Source: JANQTF01 sp036835375
GTDB lineage: Bacteria; Bacteroidota; Bacteroidia; J057
Assembly: GCA_036835375.1 (NCBI GenBank)
Contig: DAITMB010000021.1
Span: forward strand, 1-50,628
Length of the DNA stretch: 50,628 nt
Direction of reading: 5' to 3'
The notes under the pieces: model-generated
Seen by the model: the letters and a program-made list of their open reading frames with translations, nothing else
Told to the model about the DNA's origin: nothing
The model's database searches: none
Shown here: positions 34,663-42,529 of the stretch, piece after piece
How the letters are laid out: every line of letters begins with the position of its first letter
Numbering within the stretch: the stretch's first letter is position 1
Translations under genes and position numbers: made by a program

Positions 34663-35802
34663 ATGGCATCTTCCCAACCTGTTGAAACGTCCTCTTTCAA
34701 CCTGATGTACATCTTTCAGGTCATCCAGCGCCACGTGGTATATCTTTCCGTGGTCGTGGGCGCTTCAGTCGTTCTCGCTTTCATTTTCACCCTCCCATTC
34801 ATCTACAAGCCAGAATTCAAGTCGAGTGCCATAGTGTATCCCAATGCACCAGAGCGATTCGACATGGTGAACCTCTTTCATGAGGAGCCAATTCTTTACC
34901 TGTATGGGGAGTCCAAGGATGTGGAAAAAATCGAGCAAATCGCTACGCATGAAGAAGTGAAGATCATGGTGATGGATTCGCTCGACCTTTGGAAAGCTTA
35001 CGGAGTAGATCCGATCAACGACGAATCTCCCAAATACTATGGATTTCGCACCTATGATGCGATGGTCAAAATGACCCGCGTGGCGGGAAATGGCCTAGAG
35101 ATAGAGGCATATGATACAGAACCGCAACGAGCGGCTGACATTGTGAATCTCTTGATCGACATCACCAACGAGCGCTACAAGCTGATGCTCAATGAAAATA
35201 AAGCGCCCATTCTGGAGATGTACCGCAACGGCTACGAAAAGCTAGAGGCGGAACTCGCGCTTTACAACGACAGCTTGCGCCGGGTGCGGACGCGCTACAA
35301 CGTGCTCAACACGGTGACCCAGACTGAAAAGCTTGTGGAGCAGATTCTGGAAGCAGAGTCTGAATACGCCGAGGCAAATGCCATGTATCAAGCGGCGGTG
35401 CGCAGCGGGTCAGGCGCGAGCACCTTGAAGCAGAAAGTTGACATTACCAAAGCGCGGCTGAATCGGCTGGTGAATCAATCGGCTGGAGGCTCAATTACGC
35501 TGGAATCATTTCGGGAGGGCTTGGACATGGTCTTGACCATGGAAGAAATGACCCAGTACCTGGCGAGAGATCTCAAGGATTCTAAAGAAAAAATCGAGGC
35601 CCTCCATGCGATGCTCGACACCGACTACCGCACCCTTATGGTATCCGGCAAGGCTGCTCCTTCTGACAAAAAAGCTCGCCCCATACGCTGGGTCATTCTG
35701 TTGGCGACCTTCCTGATCGCGGCGCTGGTCTCTGTGTTCAGTGCTGTACTCATCGACCGAATCACCACCGCTGCCAACCAAGAATCCGGGCGAATCCAAT
35801 GA
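34663..35802 (+). CDS. Wzz-like chain-length determinant protein
   Basis: 379 residues from the ATG at 34663; an upstream ATG at 34558 in the same frame adds residues unlike the family. A first membrane helix at about 23-46 (VVYLSVVVGASVVLAFIFTL) and a last one at about 344-366 (WVILLATFLIAALVSVFSAVLI) bracket a periplasmic, partly coiled-coil domain, as in polysaccharide co-polymerases. No kinase domain is fused. It should set the chain length of a surface polysaccharide. The O-antigen ligase-like gene begins 50 bp downstream. Confidence 0.85.
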   Translation: MASSQPVETSSFNLMYIFQVIQRHVVYLSVVVGASVVLAFIFTLPFIYKPEFKSSAIVYPNAPERFDMVNLFHEEPILYLYGESKDVEKIEQIATHEEVKIMVMDSLDLWKAYGVDPINDESPKYYGFRTYDAMVKMTRVAGNGLEIEAYDTEPQRAADIVNLLIDITNERYKLMLNENKAPILEMYRNGYEKLEAELALYNDSLRRVRTRYNVLNTVTQTEKLVEQILEAESEYAEANAMYQAAVRSGSGASTLKQKVDITKARLNRLVNQSAGGSITLESFREGLDMVLTMEEMTQYLARDLKDSKEKIEALHAMLDTDYRTLMVSGKAAPSDKKARPIRWVILLATFLIAALVSVFSAVLIDRITTAANQESGRIQ

Positions 35803-35851
35803 TGGAAGCAGCGAGGGCTGCACCTTCGTGAATGTTAGATTTTTCTGGCCT

Positions 35852-37309
35852 ATGATAGAGCGGTGGTTGAGCAGTATTTCCCTTCAGACCTGGCGAATGC
35901 TCGCACTGGCTGCCTTTGCTTTGTTTGTAGTGGGAAGCATAGGATTGGCGCTCAAGCTCAAGTTTTGGCCACTGTATGCGGTGCCTGTGGCTGGTGTCGT
36001 GGTGCTTCAAGTGCTCTATCAATATCGCCCTTTGTTTTTCGTGTTGTTGGCTGCCATTCCTGTCTCGGTGCAATTGGAACTGGGCCCTCTGGCGCTGGAT
36101 GTGCCTTCCGAACCGCTGATGATCATGTTTCTGGCCATTTTTTTAGTCGAACTGCTTGCCGGCAATCAATTTCGACAACGCGAACCGCTCCGCATTTTTC
36201 ACCTGCTGATCTTTCTGCTGCTGTTTTGGACGGTGTTCACCACGGTGACCTCTGAGTTTCCACTGCGTTCGGGAAAATTTCTTCTCGCTAAAGTGTGGTA
36301 CCTCGCCGCCTTCGTGTGGATGGCGCAGCGCCTGATTTTAGGCCCCCAGGACCTGAGAAAGATTTTTTGGTGCTTCTTTTTGCCGTTGACCCTCATCTCG
36401 ACGATCATCACGATCAAGCATGGCCTAGATGGATTTTCATTTGAATCCTCCAACCTCGTCCCTGCACCTTTTTTTGCAAATGGGGTCATTTACGCGGCCA
36501 CGCTGGTGCTCTTTCTGCCCTGGGCCTGGTACGCGCGCGGATGGTACAGCCCAAAAACCCTGGAGTGGTATGTTGTCCACGCGGGTATGGCGCTGCTGCT
36601 GATCGCTGCGTTTTTCACCTACAAGCGAGGGGCCTGGTTGGCGCTGATGCTTTTGCCTGCCATTGAGTTTTCGATCCGAAGAGGGTTTTTTGACAAAGCC
36701 GTGTATGTCGGCATTCTCCTGGCGACTCTTGTTCTCTCATGGCTGGTGTATGACAATCGCTTCTACCAATTCGCGCCCAATTATCAAAAGACCATCTGGC
36801 ACGAAGGCGACCTGAGCGGCCACCTCTCGGCCACGGTTTCGGGCACGGAAATTTCGAGCATGGAGCGATTTTATCGTTGGGTCGCAGCCAAAAACATGAT
36901 TGCCGACATGCCTTTCACAGGCTCCGGGCCCAGCACATTCAATCAGGTATATAGGCGCTACACCGACGACGCTTTTCGCACTTACGTGAGCGACAACCCG
37001 GAACAGAGCACCACGCACAACTATTTTTTGCTGACTTTTTCTGAACAAGGCTTCCCGGGCGGACTGCTGTTTCTGTTTCTCGTGCTGTTTCTCTCGGTCA
37101 AGGCTGCCAAACTCTTCCCGTCATTGCCCCCTGATCGGCGGAGCCTGCTCCTGATGGTGCTGCTCAGCCAGATGACCATTCTCTTTCATAGCTTGCTGAA
37201 TGAGCTGATTGAGGTGGACAAGGTCGGCGCAATGTTTTGGATCAACTGGGTGATCATGGACAAACTGGATCAATGGCATGAGCAAGAAGGAGCGCTCCCA
37301 GCAAAATGA
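35852..37309 (+). CDS. O-antigen ligase/polymerase-like membrane protein (Wzy/WaaL)
   Basis: 485 residues from the ATG at 35852; a longer frame starts at 35741, overlapping the Wzz-like gene. About eleven hydrophobic helices are visible, with a long periplasmic loop around YQFAPNYQKTIWHEGDLSGHLS to THNYFLLTFSEQGFPGG. The THNYFL and GFPGG elements fit the Wzy_C O-antigen ligase family. It should polymerise or ligate surface glycan at the inner membrane. It directly follows the chain-length gene, supporting a glycan role. Its 3' end overlaps the alkyltransferase-like gene by 32 nt. Confidence 0.86.
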   Translation: MIERWLSSISLQTWRMLALAAFALFVVGSIGLALKLKFWPLYAVPVAGVVVLQVLYQYRPLFFVLLAAIPVSVQLELGPLALDVPSEPLMIMFLAIFLVELLAGNQFRQREPLRIFHLLIFLLLFWTVFTTVTSEFPLRSGKFLLAKVWYLAAFVWMAQRLILGPQDLRKIFWCFFLPLTLISTIITIKHGLDGFSFESSNLVPAPFFANGVIYAATLVLFLPWAWYARGWYSPKTLEWYVVHAGMALLLIAAFFTYKRGAWLALMLLPAIEFSIRRGFFDKAVYVGILLATLVLSWLVYDNRFYQFAPNYQKTIWHEGDLSGHLSATVSGTEISSMERFYRWVAAKNMIADMPFTGSGPSTFNQVYRRYTDDAFRTYVSDNPEQSTTHNYFLLTFSEQGFPGGLLFLFLVLFLSVKAAKLFPSLPPDRRSLLLMVLLSQMTILFHSLLNELIEVDKVGAMFWINWVIMDKLDQWHEQEGALPAK

Positions 37310-37628
37310 TTTCTACGAGGCCGTGTATGCGCTGGTCAAACTTGTTCCTCCGGGAAGGGTCACGACATATGGTGCTTTGGCCAAGGCGCTAGGCACGGCC
37401 AGTGCTGCCCGGATGGTAGGCTATGCGATGAATGCCTGCCTCCACCGGGAAGATGTGCCTGCACACCGGGTGGTCAATCGACAGGGGTTGCTCACCGGAA
37501 AGCATCATTTTCCTGAAGCGCACAGTATGCAAGCACGACTGGAAGCGGAAGGCATTTCGGTCCAGCAAGATCAGGTAATGCACTTCGATCAGCTTTTTTG
37601 GGATCCGATGAAAGAGATGAATATGTAA
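37278..37628 (+). CDS. alkyltransferase-like (ATL/MGMT-family) protein lacking the acceptor cysteine
   Basis: 116 residues with the MGMT DNA-binding fold: YALVKLVPPGRVTTYGALAKAL, ARMVGYAMNACLHREDVPAHRVVNRQGLL. The PCHRV active site reads PAHRV, so the alkyl-acceptor cysteine is Ala. This is the hallmark of ATL proteins, which bind O6-alkylguanine and hand damage to nucleotide excision repair. Here the residue is Ala where many ATLs have Trp. The start overlaps the membrane gene by 32 nt, so it is likely translated from the same mRNA, although functions appear unrelated. Confidence 0.9.
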   Translation: MSKKERSQQNDFYEAVYALVKLVPPGRVTTYGALAKALGTASAARMVGYAMNACLHREDVPAHRVVNRQGLLTGKHHFPEAHSMQARLEAEGISVQQDQVMHFDQLFWDPMKEMNM

Positions 37629-37701
37629 GCCTTGCCCGATAGTTCGATTGGCAAGATAATCCACCCGCAATATTTTTAGGCAACCTTTAGAACCTACTGA
37701 T

Positions 37702-38307
37702 ATGCGGAATCATCAGGCCTCCTTCCGCCTTGCTCTCTTTTTCACGTTGGGACTTGTTGGCTTGAGCACTGCTTGCTCGCCGCGCCACACCGTGAACAAA
37801 TACAGTTATTGGATCAAACAAGCCGAAGCCCTGCCGGGATCTTCTACAAACGCTGCTTCAATGGCCAGTGCCTCCGGCGGCTACCTTCCCGTGGGCCACC
37901 TTAGCACGCTCAACGGAGGCCGGGCCATGCAAGAGAACTTTCTCGTAGTAGAGACGGCCAAGTCTTACCTCGGCACTCCCTACCAGTCGGGCGGCATGAG
38001 CCGTTTGGGGATGGATTGCTCGGGGCTTATTTGTGTGGCCTACCAATCGATCAACAAAGGCATGCCCCGCACCAGCCAGGCGATGCTCCACCTCGGCGTA
38101 CCCTTGAATCAGTATGAAGTGCTGGCGGGGGATCTGGTGTTTTTTGACTCTAAGGGCGGCAAAGACATCAATCATGTGGGTCTCGTGGTAGAAGGCCGTG
38201 GCGAGCGAGCGAAGTTCATTCATTCGACCCTTGGCCAAGGCGTGCGAATGGATGCGCTGGACGACCCCTACTGGAAAACGCGCTTTCGCCAAGGGGTGCG
38301 CCCCTGA
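37702..38307 (+). CDS. NlpC/P60 family lipoprotein peptidoglycan hydrolase
   Basis: 201 residues. A lipoprotein signal peptide has the lipobox LSTAC with Cys25. The NlpC/P60 papain-like domain spans about 80-200 with catalytic Cys106 (MDCSGLICVAY), His158 (INHVGLVV) and a third polar residue His174 (KFIHST). Family members cleave gamma-D-glutamyl-diaminopimelate bonds in peptidoglycan stem peptides. It lies 73 bp after the ATL gene and is followed by a strong terminator at 38345, so it probably ends this plus-strand transcript. Confidence 0.93.
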   Translation: MRNHQASFRLALFFTLGLVGLSTACSPRHTVNKYSYWIKQAEALPGSSTNAASMASASGGYLPVGHLSTLNGGRAMQENFLVVETAKSYLGTPYQSGGMSRLGMDCSGLICVAYQSINKGMPRTSQAMLHLGVPLNQYEVLAGDLVFFDSKGGKDINHVGLVVEGRGERAKFIHSTLGQGVRMDALDDPYWKTRFRQGVRP

Positions 38308-38337
38308 GCGTGCTCCAAACGACCCATTCTCGCTATC

Positions 38338-38374
38338 AAAAAAAAGCGCACCAGTTGATTGGTGCGCTGTTTTT
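38338..38374. terminator. bidirectional rho-independent terminator
   Basis: Perfect 9-bp stem agcgcacca/tggtgcgct (38345-38368), loop gttgat. Five T follow on the plus strand after a G, and eight A precede it, which gives a T-tract on the minus strand. It serves the NlpC gene and the convergent MarR gene. Confidence 0.9.
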
Positions 38375-38438
38375 GATTAGGATCCTCATGGGGAGGAAAC
38401 ACTGCATGATCCATGGGGGGAATCGAAAAAAGGTCATC

Positions 38439-38936
38439 TTAGGCAGAATCGTCGTTGCCGCCCTCGGCTACTTCAGCCTCTTGAGGTGCGGTTGCCACCT
38501 CTACCATAGAAATCCTTTCTAATCCCTCCAAAAATGCTCCGAACTGCTCCTTTTGCATGACCTCTCGCATACGCGAAGAAAGCTCTCGAAGCAGTTCGCC
38601 GTAGTCATTGAGCAATTTCTTGCCCTTGGTGGTCACATGCACGAAGATGGATCTACGGTCCGACTTAGAGTTTACTCGCTTCACGAGCTTTTGCTCTTCC
38701 AGACGATCAATGATGTTGGTCAGGTTACTCAACTTCACATTGACAGACTTTCCGATGTCCTTCATCTTCTGATCGCCTTCGATCTGAAGAAGCCTCAGGA
38801 TATCAATCTCTATATTGGACACATTGAACCGCTCCTGCACCACCTCCTGATGCCGACTAATGACGGAACTCAACTGAAACAGGCCGTTCTCCAGCCGTTC
38901 CAGCTCTTCCACCGGGGCATCATGGTTTTCAAGCAT
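38439..38936 (-). CDS. MarR family transcriptional regulator
   Basis: 165 residues. The winged-helix core is clear: IEIDILRLLQIEGDQKMKDIGKSVNVKLSNLTNIIDRLEEQKLVKR, followed by the wing NSKSDRRSIFVHVTTKGKKLL, with the DRR pattern typical of MarR. An acidic tail (VATAPQEAEVAEGGNDDSA) extends past the usual end. Target and ligand unknown. It lies downstream of dnaX with a 258-bp AT-rich gap, so it is presumably transcribed alone, and it ends at the bidirectional terminator. Confidence 0.93.
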   Translation of the reverse strand: MLENHDAPVEELERLENGLFQLSSVISRHQEVVQERFNVSNIEIDILRLLQIEGDQKMKDIGKSVNVKLSNLTNIIDRLEEQKLVKRVNSKSDRRSIFVHVTTKGKKLLNDYGELLRELSSRMREVMQKEQFGAFLEGLERISMVEVATAPQEAEVAEGGNDDSA

Positions 38937-39194
38937 AGCTAGCGGATATTAAAAAATGGAATGAAAAACGTACGTGCAGAAATTTGATCGCAATGGAATT
39001 AACTCTTCAAAAATTTTCCTTGCCTTGGAGGGTTCTTTCATTCCACATGGATGTGTTACGAAGAAGAAGGCCATCCTTGCCAAAATCCAGTATTAAAAGA
39101 ATAATAAATTCCCTTTTCAAGAACTATTTACAAGTTAAACACTTTTCTAATCAAAAAGCAACCCAAGGCATCTATTTTTTTTCAAAAGATACCC

Positions 39195-40990
39195 TTAGTA
39201 AATTATCCTCGTCTTAAATATTTCCTGAAGCCGCTTTAATGCGGGGTTTTCTTCTGTCATGATCCGAAGTTTATCCTCTATCCCGAGGCTTCTCAGATCC
39301 TTGCTTTGCTTAGGCTGCTCTTCAATCGAAAGGGCCAAAAACAGCTCTCCCACACCCAGTTGCTCTCTTAGATAGGGCATCAAGCCCTTATCTTTGGCGA
39401 CAATCTGCTCCTCCAGATGATTGGCCACGCGCAAGCTCCAGCGATTGTGAAATAGCTCGCTCCGTCCTTCCTTGATGGCGGAAGCCAGATTCATTTTGTT
39501 CTCAGCCAGCAAGTTGGCAATCAATCCCTTGATCGCTAGATCAAATGCAGCTTGCTCAACGTGGATCTGCTCGTTAAGGGTGTAATTGATTTGTTCTTCC
39601 TCTCTGGCCTCTTCTTTTTCTGGCTGGGTCTCTTCCAGTATTTGCTCAAAGGCGGCCAGGTTGTCCCCAATCCGGAGGCTGGGTGTGCTGGGTTTTCTCC
39701 TACGCTGCGTCGCCGAGACACCAGCTGTGGCACTGGTTTCGGGCGAAGGAACGTCGGTCTTGGCTATGGGTGCTGTGCTAGGAGGAGAGGAAGGTTGGGC
39801 TGAAACTTGATCTGGAGGAATTGATTCGGAGGAATCAGTTGGGGTCAGGGATTTTTTTTTTCGGGGTGGGGGTTCCCCTGCGCGACGACCTGCATGGCCT
39901 GCTGAAGGTGTGCGAGCTTGATGAGAAGCAACTCCACGACTAGGCGGGGATGGCTCGCGTTTCGCGCTTGCTGCTCAGCTTCTGTGCAGAGGTGAAAAGC
40001 GTTGAGCAAAAAAGAAGGTGGAATGCTGGCCGTTTGCCTTTGATACATTTCCTTGACCTGATCGGAGGTCTCCAACAACTTGAGGGTTTGTGGATCTTGG
40101 CAAAGAAGGAGGTTTCTCACGTGCTCGGTCAGACCGATGAGGAAATCTTTGGATTCGAAGCCATTGCTGATGATCTCGTCCAAGGCGAGGAGCAGGCCAG
40201 GATGGTCATTGCGCTGCATGAGATCAATGGCCTGGAAGTAATATTCGTAATCAAGGATGTTGAGATTTTCGAGGACTTTTTTGAAGGTGATGTCGCCGCC
40301 GGTGTAGCTCACGAGCTGATCGTAAAGGCTCAAAGCATCGCGAAGGGCACCGTCGGCCTTCAAGGCGATCTGCTGGAGGGCTGCAAACTCGTGCTTCACT
40401 TGCTCCTCCTCTGAGATGTAGGCGAGGTGAGCGGCGATGTCATCAACTTTGATACGCCGAAAGTCAAACTTCTGCACCCGGGACAGAATGGTCGGCAGGA
40501 TCTTGTGCTTCTCGGTCGTGGCAAGGATAAAAAGTACGTGGGCGGGCGGCTCTTCCAAGGTCTTCAAAAAGGCGTTGAAGGCTTGGGTTGATAGCATGTG
40601 CACCTCATCAATGATGTACACGCTGCGCTTGCCGTTGGCGGGGACGTAGCGAGTCTGTTCGGTGAGGTTGCGGATGTCGTCCACGCTATTGTTGGAGGCG
40701 GCATCCAGCTCGTGGATATTGAAGCTTTTGCCTTCATTGTAAGAGCGGCAGGAGTCGCACTCGTTGCAAGGCTCTCCGTCAGATCGCAGGTTTTCGCAGT
40801 TGATCGCTTTGGCCAGGATGCGCGCACAGGTGGTCTTACCTACACCTCTGGGACCAGAAAAAAGAAAGGCGTGTGCCAATTGGTCCAGCAAAATCGCGCT
40901 CTTGAGGGTGTTGGTCACATGGGCTTGCCCCACCACAGAAGCAAAGGTGCCGGGGCGATATTTTCTGGCCGATACGATGTAGTTGCTCAT
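39195..40990 (-). CDS. dnaX: DNA polymerase III tau subunit, made by slippage/-1 frameshift at an A10 run
   Basis: Reading frame 0 from 40990 to the A run at 39861-39852, then continuing in the -1 frame, gives 598 residues. The N-terminal part is shared with gamma. The continuation starts with a Ser/Thr/Pro-rich linker of about 60 residues, then a helical C-terminal region (INYTLNEQIHVEQAAFDLAIKG to RLQEIFKTRIIY) of the kind that binds the polymerase alpha subunit in tau. It closes with TAA at 39195-39197. The continuity over about 215 codons of sensible sequence strongly argues that it is translated. A one-base sequencing error in the homopolymer is the alternative. Described separately from the 0-frame gamma product. 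Confidence 0.75.
39845..40990 (-). CDS. dnaX: DNA polymerase III gamma subunit (0-frame product)
   Basis: 381 residues in the 0 frame. AAA+ clamp-loader domain: Walker A GPRGVGKTT near 46, a zinc module with Cys in INCENLRSDGEPCNECDSC, Walker B with DEVHML, sensor 1 and the SRVQKFDFRRI arginine region. Domain III follows. The frame stops (TGA at 39847-39845) three codons beyond the A10 run, giving a short tail PEKKNP. The truncated form has the length of gamma-type subunits: clamp loading without the tau C-terminus. Start ATG at 40990 is clear. Confidence 0.9.
   Translation of the reverse strand: MSNYIVSARKYRPGTFASVVGQAHVTNTLKSAILLDQLAHAFLFSGPRGVGKTTCARILAKAINCENLRSDGEPCNECDSCRSYNEGKSFNIHELDAASNNSVDDIRNLTEQTRYVPANGKRSVYIIDEVHMLSTQAFNAFLKTLEEPPAHVLFILATTEKHKILPTILSRVQKFDFRRIKVDDIAAHLAYISEEEQVKHEFAALQQIALKADGALRDALSLYDQLVSYTGGDITFKKVLENLNILDYEYYFQAIDLMQRNDHPGLLLALDEIISNGFESKDFLIGLTEHVRNLLLCQDPQTLKLLETSDQVKEMYQRQTASIPPSFLLNAFHLCTEAEQQARNASHPRLVVELLLIKLAHLQQAMQVVAQGNPHPEKKNP
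39852..39861 (-). other. A10 slippery run in dnaX
   Basis: Ten A on the minus strand, preceded by CCCCG and followed by TCCCTGACC. The 0-frame stop lies 4 nt later. A small perfect hairpin tgattc-ctcc-gaatca occurs 14 nt downstream (39837-39822), and AGGGGA lies about 12 nt upstream, resembling the Shine-Dalgarno-like stimulator at E. coli dnaX. Confidence 0.7.
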
Positions 40991-41166
40991 GGGAGTAAAG
41001 GTAGAAAAAAATGCTGGTGAAGATCGACATCACGCATCGCAACTCGGTTGACACGCTTGCTCAATAGCACTGGGAAAGTTTTTTCATCGCGAAACACCGT
41101 TCTGATCAAGCTCGTCTTCAGGCGTGAAAGACTTTCTTCCCCATTTTTTTTTACAAAAAACTACTT

Positions 41167-41571
41167 ATGCGCAATTCCCTTTACGCTCTTCCTTTCACTT
41201 GCTTTTTGGCCCTCACATTCTTTGCCAACCCTTCCGCTTCGGCGCAGCAGGAAATCTACTTCGTCAACGACACTGCCATTCACCTCATCGAATCGGATGT
41301 TTTGATTGTCAACTTGCATTTTATTAATAAAACCAAAGGATGGACGGCACGCGTAAACTACGGACAGGACTGCGCCTTCCATCCAAATACTTTGGATTCC
41401 AGTCGCGAATGTGTACAAGTTCAGACCCAGGAAAAGGATCTAGTGAGCTTTAGCAACAAAGTCAACGCGTTGCAATATTTTCGAAGCCTGGGCTATGAAC
41501 TTGCAGGCGCTAAAGCTTACGATGGTGGTATCAGACCTGAAGAATACTACTTTGTGCGCAAGAAGGATTGA
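41167..41571 (+). CDS. small secreted protein of unknown function
   Basis: 134 residues. The N-terminus is a signal peptide (RNSLYALPFTCFLALTFF core, cleavage near PSASAQQ). The mature part has about 107 residues with two cysteines and a mixed beta-strand pattern (IYFVNDTAIHLIESDVLIVN, GWTARVNYGQDC, LGYELAGAKAYDGG). The C-terminus YYFVRKKD is charged. I do not recognise a family. It is convergent with the DUF4328 gene 7 bp away and divergent from dnaX across 176 bp. Confidence 0.7.
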   Translation: MRNSLYALPFTCFLALTFFANPSASAQQEIYFVNDTAIHLIESDVLIVNLHFINKTKGWTARVNYGQDCAFHPNTLDSSRECVQVQTQEKDLVSFSNKVNALQYFRSLGYELAGAKAYDGGIRPEEYYFVRKKD

Positions 41572-41578
41572 TCAGCCC

Positions 41579-42250
41579 TTATTCAGCCGTTTCCCGTTGA
41601 CCTATTTCATCCAAATGCAGGTTCGCTTCTAGCGCTTGAGCCAGCTTGAATTGAGTCTGTATCACTTGTATGACGAAGAAGGCAGCCAATCCAAACAAGA
41701 TGTCACCGAAAGCATTGATATACAGCTCACTGACATAGTCTCCATATCCTTCTCTTCTCAAAAAAAATTGATTCGTGAGCGAACTTATTACTGTAGCGAA
41801 AATCCACAGTCCCCACCAAAGTCGTGTCATGTAGATTAGCTTCCTGGTGTTCCTACCTGTGAAGCGCGAAAGTTCTTCATTAAAGAAGCTAATGACCTGC
41901 ACGGGTCGAATCAAGTTGACAAATGGGATAAAAAAAGCCCACCCTACGTATGCTCTACTCAGAAAGTCAGATCCAGTCATTTGCACCAAAAAATCTCGCA
42001 TACCCAGCATCCATCTCACAAACAGAACCGCTGTTACGATAAAGACAATCAAATATACCAGCGCCAATATACCCGTCCCCATCAGAAGAGTTTGAATCTT
42101 ACTGGCTATATCGATCTGTTCAGTCTGAAGGTGTCTCATCTCCCCGATTCCGTGCATATTCCACAGCAATTGCAGAAATAGAATAGTCAGCACAACCCAC
42201 AAGGCAAACATGGCCGAATGTGAGCGGGATCGAAGATCGGAAATCGACAT
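41579..42250 (-). CDS. DUF4328-like membrane protein
   Basis: 223 residues with about four helices: 15-30, 58-79, 103-125 (AYVGWAFFIPFVNLIRPVQVI) and 146-160, plus a last one at about 186-203. The segment WAFFIPFVNLIRP is the signature of the DUF4328/W-x-x-P-x-x-N family of small integral membrane proteins of unknown function. A charged tail follows. It opposes the secreted gene and is divergent from thrS, separated by 279 bp that must hold its promoter. Confidence 0.8.
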   Translation of the reverse strand: MSISDLRSRSHSAMFALWVVLTILFLQLLWNMHGIGEMRHLQTEQIDIASKIQTLLMGTGILALVYLIVFIVTAVLFVRWMLGMRDFLVQMTGSDFLSRAYVGWAFFIPFVNLIRPVQVISFFNEELSRFTGRNTRKLIYMTRLWWGLWIFATVISSLTNQFFLRREGYGDYVSELYINAFGDILFGLAAFFVIQVIQTQFKLAQALEANLHLDEIGQRETAE

Positions 42251-42529
42251 ACATCAAAATTGTTAGATAATAGAAAACGTGAGTTAAAGTACGCGCGTTC
42301 CCCTTGATTCCCCAAAAATACCCGAGTAAAATTCTCAAGGTTGGTACGATGTCCAGCAAATCTCCTCACCGTTGGCGGACTTGCATCTATGTGTGTCTTG
42401 AGTAAAATGTGTAGCATCCTTTTCGAAGAGTCTGCTTTCCTATGTAGCTTTGCAGCCTGATGAATTCAGGGGAGGCGACAACCCCTCCCTTTCCCTGCCG
42501 ATCCCTGCCGAAAAAGAAATCTATCATTC

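Noticed and set aside
38984..39217. 77-codon plus-strand frame between MarR and dnaX
   Set aside because: AT-rich, no family resemblance, and it overlaps the dnaX 3' end.
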